Below, one piece after another: positions 23,716 through 33,335 of a stretch of DNA of 64,000 bases. Location of the stretch: positions 39,420 to 103,419 of the forward strand of contig NW_019775527.1 of the NCBI RefSeq assembly GCF_001039355.2, read 5' to 3'. The translations under genes and the position numbers were made by a program. This DNA comes from Lingula anatina (Eukaryota; Brachiopoda; Lingulata; Lingulida; Lingulidae). The notes beneath the pieces were generated by a model. The model worked only from the letters and a program-made list of their open reading frames with translations. It did no database searches and was not told where the DNA came from. The stretch's first letter is position 1, and every line of letters begins with the position of its first letter.

Positions 23716-25300
23716 AGCACGCACACATAGACACACTAAATTAATAAATAGGTAAGTATGTAAAAAACAATACTCCGTTTCTTTTATTTTCGAAATTCTT
23801 TTCTTCAGTGTTTAGAAAAGAAACACCTAGTTTTTTTTAAAGTTCTGTATTAACAGTTTGCTTTGTCTTCTGCATAAAATTTTAAATAACACCAAAGCAT
23901 TTTTAGATTTATTAATTCCACGAAAAGTTTGTCGCCTTTTTTTCTTTATGAGACTATTCAGACTAAATATGTTCTCCTCGCACGATCGATTTCGTTAGCT
24001 CATCCACTAAAATGTACATAATCTGATTTGAGTTTTACTACATCTAGAGCGCAAGTCCTAGCGAATATTTTTCACAGGGTTTGCTCTCGAAACTGTAGCA
24101 CAAGCCTTAAATATTTCTCTTCTCATGGTTAATTAAGTATATAATAGAATTCACATAGTAATAAAACAGATATTTGAAAATTAAAACATGATACAGAACA
24201 TAAAGCGTTATTTAAAGCCTCAATACGCGGTTTAACCGCACATTATAGAAATCACATTTTCATTCAAATATATATCAATAAGATTAATATGAAATAGTTT
24301 CTTTCGTGGTCCCCTACGATAAAATAAATTATTTTCGGTCAAATATGTTCCGTGCAATAATCTTTCCAATTCTCATGAGGAAAAAAAATCACAGTGACAG
24401 TTTTGAAGGTTTACAACCACTGAAACATAACTAATTGGAATATATAGTATATAAGTTAGTTGCCAATTAAACAAGGAGGGTGGTATTACTAAACATCAAA
24501 TTCAGAGACAAAGCCTTAAAAACACTAAATACCACATGACCATCTTCAAATGCTTAAAAAATTACCTTTTCATAATTATCTGCTTAGGATAGAAAAAGGC
24601 GTGCAACCACTCCTCCTTTAATCCCCGAGAAAATGATAAACCTCAAAACGTACATCAAAATGGATAAAATGAACAGGGAAGGGGGGGGGGGAGGGGGGCG
24701 ATCTGCTTGACATTTATAACAGGGTCATGGCTACTATACCACCTAGCGGTCAGTGAGTAATAACATCTACTCATATCAGTCTGAAGAAAGCCTACCTCCA
24801 GGTTGGTCACAAGCTAACGGTAGGACTATTTAAAACTTGTGCTAAATAATCATCATCAAAATATCAATCTTGTCAGACTAATGAACATTTTAGCTCAATA
24901 ATAAGACAAAAATTTTTTAAGATCCTAATTTTCTTGGTGTAAGTTTTTATGCAGTATACTTGAGCGACCAATTCCTTCCATATATAATATATGAACATCT
25001 CAATCTGTCTAAAACGCTGGTTTTTAAGCAGGTCAATGTCCACTTGACTACATGAAGATCGAAGAATAAACAATTTGTTGCGATTAATTTTACATCCGTC
25101 GTTGCGACTCTGGGCAGAACAGACGCTGTAGAGTGGCACCTATGCTGAAAATCTGTACTTGAGATTCCTGAAGACGGCAACGCATTCAAGTCCAGGAATC
25201 TCTTTGTCTCCTGTAACTCCTATAGAGCTAGACGATATATCTTGCGAATCTGACATTCATCGTTTTCAACTGACACATTTTTATGAGTTTTGAGCTTCGA
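22300..25300. other. Gene-poor interval with microsatellite and decayed transposon ends
   Basis: A segment at 23394-23607 begins GGGGCGGATCCAG and ends AAGCTGCCACTGG, with G-rich interior runs. It looks like a decayed TIR element of a type common in marine invertebrates. A (CT)n-(CA)n microsatellite lies at 23668-23715. A 73-codon frame at 22677 has no splice context or recognised domain. Confidence 0.45.
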
Positions 25301-25369
25301 TTTGCAAATTGAATAGCCTATTTACCAAGGTCATTTTGACAGTCGCATATCAAGTAAGCGCCGTCTCCC

Positions 25370-25769
25370 TCACATCTCCGTACACTCCACAGACAGTCGA
25401 GTACTGGCGATTCCAAACTCTGTCAACACAGCCAGGTATGGTGATACTTGGCGAAGGCCTCGCAGAAAATCTTCAAAAGCATCACGACGAAGTTCCTCCG
25501 GCTGAGTGTCCAAGTAGGACAAGACGTACGATAGTATAACAGACATTTTAAGCTTAGGATTAGTGATGAAGATAATGTTATAACGCTGTTCTTCGGTTAA
25601 GATATAATATCCACGAAGCAGATTCGCAAATGTCTGGATTTTGTTCAAGTTATTGAGACTGGTTATCAGAGTGAAGAACAATAACAGGATCCGCTGTCGT
25701 TCTGTGGAGTTGGTGTCTTCTATAAATGTGATAGCCATTTTCAGCGTTTGGGTAAACTCTGGATATTTA
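25370..25769 (-). CDS. 3'-terminal exon of an unrecognised gene
   Basis: On the minus strand a TATTTGCAG acceptor at about 25770 opens a 132-codon frame that ends at TGA (25370-25372). It reads KYPEFTQTLKMAITF, a long Leu/Ile-rich helical part (RILLLFFTLITSLNNLN), then KLKMSVILSYVLSYL and an acidic/basic stretch (QPEELRRDAFEDFLRG). Base use and the length of the open frame are unlike the flanking DNA, so I think it is real coding sequence. The helical composition suggests an all-alpha or repeat-helix protein. Upstream exons would lie towards or within the gap at 27232. A candidate first exon is at 28151-28185. Confidence 0.45.
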
Positions 25770-25799
25770 CTGCAAATAAATAGATAAATAAATAAAATA

Positions 25800-26969
25800 A
25801 AATATTAATAATTATAATAAGTGAATAAAATAAATGGGGTGTTCAGGCGCCTGGCTTCACATCCAGTGTTAAGGCCGGCTAGTCCATAAAGGGCGAAAGG
25901 TGAAATTTAAGTAGCTTGCCGGTGACCCGTAGATCACTCAAGTCAACCTCTCCTCCCCGTGGTACACCCTGGAAACTAGGTCCTAGCGGGCCTAGGCTAA
26001 CGAGGCTCTGGCTAAGGGAAGGAAAACCCTGATATAAAACCTACCGCTGGGGGCCAACAACCCTCCTGGTTCAAATAATTGTTACAGAAACCACAGAAAC
26101 TTCTTAGTGACTGTGGCCTTATGTCCCACAAGGGACGAAGAGGAATGATGATGATGATTAATTAAATAAATAAACGAAAAGCAAAACAATTAGAAAGAAA
26201 TTAGAAAATTAAGTTGACTAGTTATAGAGACTGACTCGTAATCTTACATCATGTTTAATTACCTATCACGTAAACTTGGGGGGCTTTCTTTAATTAAACT
26301 GAAGCAGAAAAAATATTTCGTATAATTTGGGATTTGACTAATTATTAACGGGGTTTACGTGAAATACTAGAACCACGATGTAAAGATGGATTCATGCATC
26401 ATGTTTTCCAATCAGTTCCATTTCCCCATCAAAATAAACAATGGCTCCCCATAAATACCTAAAAACATGAATTATAACTAGAGGAGGGTAGTATAAAGGA
26501 TTCGTAAAGGGCATCAAACCTGATTAAAACTTTCGCGGGAATGTCTAAAGGACCGGTCATTATCTAAGTCGCAGAATTTTGCCCGGTGTGGAGGAAAAAA
26601 ATGCTTGTGCCCCCCCCCCCCCCCCCCCCCCCCCCAACGAACAAAGTAGACATGTAAATTGATTAAGTTACTTTTCTAAAATACGACATTAAAATATGTT
26701 AACTTTAATGAAAAAGTTCATGTGTCAGTTGAAAACAGAAAACCCTGTTACCTATTGCACTACAGTAATTGCTTGGACGAGAAAAATCTTTTTTATTCGA
26801 ACAATTTACCAGGGAAGATACGTTACATACGTTACAGGTTTAAAGCTATGACGCAAAGCCTCCTGAATTACAGTTAAAACATTAAAACATCAAAAAAAAA
26901 AAAAGAAAAAAAAACTATAATTATCCTCATAACTGAATCACCACGCACGTGTTGGAAAACAACAGCAAA

Positions 26970-27000
<31 letters not shown>

Positions 27001-27027
27001 TAATAATAATAAGAATAATAATATTGT

Positions 27028-27060
<33 letters not shown>
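25800..27060. other. Gene-free interval with homopolymer and triplet repeats
   Basis: A 26-base C-run lies at 26610-26635, (A)n near 26894-26914, and (TAA)n repeats between 26986 and 27062. The 25850-26150 segment is more GC-rich, with a CTAGCGGGCCTAGGCTAACG-like core, and may be repeat DNA. Confidence 0.6.
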
Positions 27061-27061
<1 letters not shown>

Positions 27062-27189
27062 TATCTCCCGAAAAGTACATTAGCGGAACATATATACGTT
27101 AATATCTACGTAAATCTGATGTTAAGTTCCCCATTTTGGAATATCATGTTAACCATGCTAAACATTACATTTAGATGTAGTATCGAGAC

Positions 27190-27229
<40 letters not shown>

Positions 27230-27231
27230 CC

Positions 27232-27562
27232 NNNNNNNNNNNNNNNNNNNNNNNNNNNNNNNNNNNNNNNNNNNNNNNNNNNNNNNNNNNNNNNNNNNNN
27301 NNNNNNNNNNNNNNNNNNNNNNNNNNNNNNNNNNNNNNNNNNNNNNNNNNNNNNNNNNNNNNNNNNNNNNNNNNNNNNNNNNNNNNNNNNNNNNNNNNNN
27401 NNNNNNNNNNNNNNNNNNNNNNNNNNNNNNNNNNNNNNNNNNNNNNNNNNNNNNNNNNNNNNNNNNNNNNNNNNNNNNNNNNNNNNNNNNNNNNNNNNNN
27501 NNNNNNNNNNNNNNNNNNNNNNNNNNNNNNNNNNNNNNNNNNNNNNNNNNNNNNNNNNNNNN
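27232..27562. other. Assembly gap (331 N) inside poly-T
   Basis: Poly-T runs of 30-40 bases flank the Ns on both sides. The frames called across it are artefacts. Confidence 0.99.
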
Positions 27563-27596
<34 letters not shown>

Positions 27597-27904
27597 TTCC
27601 ATACACACTTTTTAAAAAATTGAATACAACTTCATTAAATTTTATATTTTGAGACTTGTCACCTTTCATCTTGTGAAATTCACCTCTACACTGAATGGAA
27701 TTGAGTTTGGGTGCTACATAGATGCCTACATAAAAAAAGGTTCTATATCGATTTTATTATAAAGAGGGGGGGATCCCCCTGACCTATCTGTGAGCTCCGG
27801 TTATTTAAACACTTCGACGACTCTTGCGAATGTCAGTGAGGAAAGAAACAATTGAAAGTAAATCATAATAAAAACATTGAAAAGTTCTCAAACACACACA
27901 CAAA

Positions 27905-27925
27905 ATATCTATCTATCTAAATCTA

Positions 27926-27956
<31 letters not shown>

Positions 27957-27957
27957 T
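27905..27957. repeat. (TATC)n microsatellite
   Basis: ATCT/TATC tetranucleotides with minor interruptions. Confidence 0.9.
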
Positions 27958-28150
27958 CCCGTATGAAAAGTTCACATTTACCAAATATCACTTCAATGCG
28001 CGGATTTGATAAACGTAAGTCCGTGAGAAGCAGAGTACTTTTATCCCTACTGTTTTTTAACTATTTGTTTCTTGATTTTTTATTTTCGAGAATTTGCACA
28101 ATTTTCCCATGTTTATATGTAAAATGCTTCCAAATAAACCACTCACCTTG

Positions 28151-28185
28151 CTGATTTACTTCGAATCCCAACTTCATTCCAAATG
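28151..28185 (-). CDS. Candidate first coding exon of a minus-strand gene
   Basis: Minus-strand ATG AAG TTG GGA TTC GAA GTA... (MKLGFEVNQQ) ends in a strong donor CAAG/GTGAGT. It could be the first exon of the gene ending at 25370, but phases show at least one further exon between them, probably in or near the gap. Confidence 0.25.
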
Positions 28186-28385
28186 CTGATTATGCTCACA
28201 GAACACAGAACACAGAACACGATACATCATGACATATATATGCAAATGAGTGTCAACAACGTGTCTCAGACCCGAGAATAATGCATTGCGTGAAGTTAGT
28301 TCTTATAACGAGGCTGACAGGCGGACTTTCTAGGCACCCGTTAAGTAGGTCATTCGACAGGAAGACAGAAAACTCGCAGTCATCG

Positions 28386-28439
28386 ATGGCAGAACATTTT
28401 TGGGCGGATGCAATTCTCACGCATGCGCGCATCGATTTT
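28386..28439 (+). CDS. Candidate first coding exon with an NRF-1-like site
   Basis: ATG GCA GAA CAT TTT TGG (MAEHFWADAILTHARIDF) ends at a consensus donor TTTT/GTAAGT. A GCATGCGCGC palindrome, an NRF-1-type motif, sits within it at 28421-28430. It lies just upstream of duplicated block copy 2, and the equivalent sequence is absent before copy 1. Phase does not match the small exons near 29590, so a linking exon is missing or the model is wrong. Confidence 0.25.
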
Positions 28440-28456
28440 GTAAGTATCTGTAAAGT

Positions 28457-30585
28457 GGCAATGAAAAAAGCGGAAATTTTACACTCCGTTATAGGTAAAC
28501 AAAATGACTCGTTCGACGGACTGGAGCCGTGGAGGGGTATCGTTTATTAAGGAGGCGTGCACATAAATTTGGTGGGTAATTGAAAAGTATTAAACTAGTC
28601 ACAACGATCAATATTATCTCAACTTAACTCACTTGAAGTGATTTTCAAGTTTGTGGTCTCTTTATATTTTTATGGAAATTTAAACTAGGCATAGCTTTGG
28701 ATGTGGTTTGACAGTTGTAAACTGAAATTATCACACCACAAGCCTTCTTTCAAGTGAAATGTCTCGAAAAGCACTCGGACGATTTTTTTTCAAATCTTTC
28801 AGTAATATTGTTCATATATTTGTTAACAAAAAGTGCCGATGGCACCCCTGAATCTTTGGAGTTATAGACGGTAAAATACTCCACACCAAATTACGACCAT
28901 TTTTGGAGGAATGCGACGTTGTTATGCAAAACCCCTCATTAAAAAGCATATATCTGAAAAAGTAATCAATAGATTTTTTTCAAATCTTAATCCGATTTTT
29001 TTATGTACCTTTTTACATAATATATAGCCTGCAGGTGACAGCACCCCTGGGTCTTGGGATACATAGACAATACAATACAACATACCAAATTGTGGCCATA
29101 TATGTTTTTAGTGAATTTTGATCACGCAGACCCCGTCTTTCAAATCAAATATCTAAAATAGGAATCGGACAATTATTTTCAAAATTGTCAAAAATGCTGC
29201 TTAGATATTAGTTAGCAAAAAATGCCTATGGCACCCCAGGAATTATAGGCTGTATAGCACTGAATGCCAAAGTACTACTGTTCTAGTTATCTCGCAGCCA
29301 GTATTTAGAACAATAGTATAATTGCACCTGTATATCACCAACATATTTGCCTGTATTTTAATGTATTTCATGCAATCCGCTTGCTATACAAGCACATTTC
29401 CCACAACTGTTGAAGTGCCAGTCATGGTATTAGTCAGTTATAACTACTTGTCATCCACTACCTATGACATACAAGAGCCAATTATATATCTACTGTACCT
29501 CTATATAATAACTCTCATGTATGCCACATACAGTAATTGGCTCAAGTACATATCAAATAAACCATTTTTTAAAATACCGAAGTCTCATTGTATCTTTTTC
29601 AGAATGGACTACATTTTTATCTTTGAAATGCTGTGCACTATAAAGGTAGGAAGTAATTTATTCGAATATCATAGTTGTGACTTACATTATGTATGTTCCC
29701 ATACCTCATTTATGTCATTAACATTGACAAAAACATGTTTTGCATTTGTTTTGCCTAAACTTTCATTTTAATCCTATTATCATAAAAATTGGAGTCATTT
29801 AATGAAATCATATTCTAGTATAATGTTAATAGGTAACTTAGAAAGTTGAAGATTTGTCCAATAAAATAATAATATAAAAAATGAGTTATTTACTGTTTTC
29901 ATTTCAGAGAATGGAAGCAGCTTATAACCTCATAATGGGATACCCCCTATGGGGTGTAGCTGAAATTAGAGACTTGAGATAACAGGAATGATGTTTGTTA
30001 CTTCCAAAACCTGTGCCTTCATCAAGTGTGACATTATAATAAACATGATTATTTTTTAATTACTCTGTCATCAAATCTTAAATCTATTAGTTTGTCAAAA
30101 TATCAAATATTGTAACATCTGCATACAGAATTCCCCTCATCTTTTGTAAGTTAAGTTTTGATAAAAATATTTCTAACAATAATAATAATAATAATAATAA
30201 TCTTAAACTGCACATTTTTTGAAGTGTTTTATTATTAGTTTGTAGCATCCATATTTATATAAACCATGTATATAAATTCATTGAAACAAAGTCAGCATTA
30301 CGTTATGCAAATGCCCCAATAAACAATGCATCGTACACAGTTGTGCAAACATTACTGGGCGAAGACGCAGGAAGACGTCGCCGGATGCTCTCTTTCGATG
30401 TTTCGCTTCGACGGCAAAACGTCAAATGACTGACGTGAGTGCGCATTTTTTGACGTATCACGTGATACCCTTCCAACCACCACTGATGTTTCCCAGTGGC
30501 TCACAGAAAAAGTACTGGGAGCTATATCAATGAAACTTACATTATCTGAAAATTTGATTTGTTTTCTACAAAAATGTAAAAAATT
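28457..30585 (+). repeat. 2.1-kb duplicated block, copy 2
   Basis: It matches 17514-19662 almost throughout, including both exon-like segments near its 3' end. The methionine after MDY is isoleucine here. It keeps the empty TTAA site where copy 1 has a MITE. Its left neighbour differs from that of copy 1, so the homology starts at the shared CAATGAAAAAAGCGG. Confidence 0.85.
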
Positions 30586-30752
30586 TAAATTTCAATAAAC
30601 AAAAAGAAATTTTGACACCCATGGCACCGTTACCGTGTTTTGACCCATATATATCATTTGATTTTCATTTATTCTTTATAAGTTGAAAAAAAAATTAGTA
30701 GGATTTGTTAAGTTTGTGAAAATGAAGAGTAAGAATTATGTCTTGTTACATG

Positions 30753-30924
30753 CAGGGGCGGATTTAGGCCGTTTTCTGGGTCTTCCGGAAGACGGTCAGA
30801 TTTTCAAGTTTACATTGACGGGTATTTAATTTTAATTTTTTCTGATGGAAGACGGTCAAAATTGGAGAATGAATCAACAAAAACAATTTGGAAGACTCAG
30901 TAAATAGCTCTACATCCGCCCCTG
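30753..30924 (+). mobile_element. 172-bp MITE, CAGGGGCGGAT ends, 5-bp target duplication
   Basis: The left end CAGGGGCGGATTTAGG and right end ACATCCGCCCCTG are inverted. ACATG flanks both (30748-30752 and 30925-30929). Inside, GGGTCTTCCGGAAGACGGTCAG forms an internal palindrome. The family recurs at 31016, 32544 and 54638. Confidence 0.88.
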
Positions 30925-31015
30925 ACATGATATCAGTCTTTATTTGGTGAGCTTTAGAGTCTTCAAAACAAGAACTTTTTTCTTTTTAAATCAAAACAAA
31001 GAGTTCTTACACATT

Positions 31016-31175
31016 CAGGGGTGGATTGAGGCCATCTCCTGGGTCTTCTGGAAGACCATCAGAATTTTTCTAGTTTACATTGACAAGCATCCGATTTTTC
31101 TGTCGGAAGACGGTCAAAAATTGAAGATGGATAAAAAAGACAGTTGGCACAACTGTCAGAAAATATCTCTGGATA
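31016..31175 (+). mobile_element. Decayed copy of the CAGGGGCGGAT MITE
   Basis: The left end reads CAGGGGTGGATTGAGG, with the same interior as the copy at 30753. The right end is lost into a TA run. Confidence 0.75.
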
Positions 31176-31395
31176 TATATATATTTCTACCACAAAGTTA
31201 AGTTTCATTGTCAATGTTATTTCATCCTTCAGCATGCAATAATAGCATTCATAATTTTTGTATAGGTGAAGTGCTGCATGAGAGGGAAGATCATTACCAT
31301 GTGTTTAAAGAATTACTGGACGTCTTAGAGATGGACAAATTCGAGATTTTGACGGCACAAAACTTGTGGAGGTGCTTCATGACAAAGACACCATC

Positions 31396-31872
31396 CTAAC
31401 ATACTCCGCACTTGTAAGGAAAAATAAACAGAGTGTGCCTGATTGTGAAAGGTTAGTTTTATTAGGCCCCTAGGGACCATTTCCACAGATATTTGGACTG
31501 ATCTATCTCCTTGGGGAGTCTCACTAAATTGCTATCAACTGGACAGATCAGTTGGACCGATCCAGATGGATGTTATAGGCATGGGAGGCCAGTCCTAGTC
31601 CTCTACCTTCTCCTCATTCTCTGGTATTATGTATATAATTATCAGAGATGTTTATCCATAGTCTGTAAATGCATTGTTTATAAACTATTTAAATTCCTGA
31701 ATGACCTAAATGTTTTTTTTTTCTAATACTTACCCTATTTCATTTTTAGAATATTTTCTAAACCTATGATCAAGATCATGGAAGAGAAGGGGTATACTTA
31801 TGAAGCCACCTTCCTGAAAATAGTTTTCAACTGGCACAGAGCTGCTGATGGTAGAGGCCTCACTGAACCAAT
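31396..31872 (+). repeat. Duplicated stretch beside the contig join at 31913
   Basis: About 480 bases starting at CATACTCCGCACTTG are repeated from 31914 with a few substitutions and a short indel. Copy 1 breaks off in an (AAT)n run followed by ATTTCTTATATAGCGCAT, a SINE-tail-like string, immediately before the N. The 31465-31560 part resembles one arm of the inverted-repeat element at 60193. Confidence 0.85.
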
Positions 31873-32543
31873 AATAATAATAATAATAATATTTATTTCT
31901 TATATAGCGCATNCATACTCCGCACTTGTAAGGAAAAATAAACAGAGTGTGCCTGATTGTGAAAGGTTAGTTTTATTAGGCCCCTAGGGACCATTTCCAC
32001 AGATATTTGGACTGATCTATCTCCTTGGGGAGTCTCACTAAATTGCTATCAACTGGACAGATCAGTTGGACCGATCCAGATGGATCGATATAGGCATGGG
32101 AGGCCAGTCCTATTCCTCTACCTTCTCATTCTCTGGTATTATGTATATAATTATCAGAGATGTTTATCCATAGTCTGTAAATGCATTGTTTATAAACTAT
32201 TTAAATTCCTGAATAACCTAAATGTTTTTTTTTTTCTAATACTTACCCTATTTCATTTTTAGAATATTTTCTAAACCTATGATCAAGATCATGGAAGAGA
32301 AGGGGTATACTTATGAAGCCACCTTCCTGAAAATAGTTTTCAACTGGCACAGAGCTGCTGATGGTAGAGGCCTCACTGAACCAAAAAGAAGGCAGTACAA
32401 CCATGGCTTTCTGAATTACATACTAGATGGGTGGATTCCTTGGCAGACATGGCCAGGGTATAATTATAGGGATATTGATGTTAACTGGTGGGTATAGACT
32501 ACGTACATCATATACACTGAGTGTGACATAACACATGATAGTT

Positions 32544-32711
32544 CAGGGGCGGATTTAGGCCGTCTTCTGGGTCTTCCGGAAGACAGTCAGATTTTTAAGT
32601 TTACATTGAGGGGTATCTAATTTTTTCTGTCGGAAGACGGTCAAAAATGGTGGATGGATCAACAAAGATAATTTGGAAGACTGTCAGAAAATATTTCTGG
32701 ATCCGCCCCTG
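32544..32711 (+). mobile_element. 168-bp MITE, CAGGGGCGGAT ends, 5-bp target duplication
   Basis: CAGGGGCGGATTTAGG and the right end GGATCCGCCCCTG are flanked by TAGTT on both sides (32539-32543 and 32712-32716). It lies in an intron of the broken gene at 31266-33296. Confidence 0.88.
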
Positions 32712-33335
32712 TAGTTGATGTGGGACTTTTTCTGGTGGCTTTTAATAAATTATGTTTGATATGTCATATACATGGGCAATTGTTTAAAATTTTCATTTTA
32801 TTTGTAGCCCAATCAAAGGCATCTGTGGTTTAACAAGAGAACTAGTGGTGGCCCTTGTCTACAATCTGGAGTCAAAATTGCAGAGGTAAACGGATGTAAC
32901 ACGTCCTCCAAAAAAACCCAGAAACTGATGATGTTAAAGCATTTTTTGCTATGTTGAGGGGTCTAGCTGTTGGGAAAAACACAAAACAACTCTTTGAGCA
33001 ATATCCGTAAGAATATTAAGTCTTAAATTATTTTTTGGCGTAATGAACGTAAACTTTGATAAAAAACAGCATATTAAATTATTCTAAAAATAATATATGA
33101 TACATATTAAATGAGTACTTAAAAATATATAGATAATTTCTGCATGAAAGATGATGACATTACTTTATGATAACATTATTAATGTCGATTCCTTTGCATA
33201 TTCAGAAAAATCCTTCAGGAGTTCTTCAAAAAGATAGATAATGAAGAAAAGTTCTACTACTATACAGGTCACTGTGTCTATGGGATTAACAAATAACTCC
33301 CCTCCTTTTATGAACCTGGTAAAAGTGACAGGTTN

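Larger units (their letters stand above)
31266..33296 (+). pseudogene. Broken multi-exon gene, probably transposon-derived
   Basis: Exon-like segments with good splice sites are 31266-31451, 32263-32487, 32818-32885, 32922-33006 and 33206-33296 (stop TAA). Recognisable stretches are KLVEVLHDKDTILTYSALVR, ATFLKIVFNWHRAADGRGLT, RQYNHGFLNYILDGWIPW, IKGICGLTRELVVALVYNLE, TDDVKAFFAMLRGLAVG and EKFYYYTGHCVYGINK. I recall similar strings (HRACDERGLSE, RPIKGICGFTRETL, TDDVECFFS, PFYYYTS) in a widespread repeated protein family of invertebrate genomes without known function. Defects: the first exon changes frame near 31328, and the gap between exons 3 and 4 would be a 36-base intron with incompatible phase. 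Part of the gene is also duplicated at the N at 31913. Confidence 0.5.

Noticed and set aside
27106-27669. Long frames of 145-187 codons
   Set aside because: They consist of Ns and poly-T or poly-A across the assembly gap.
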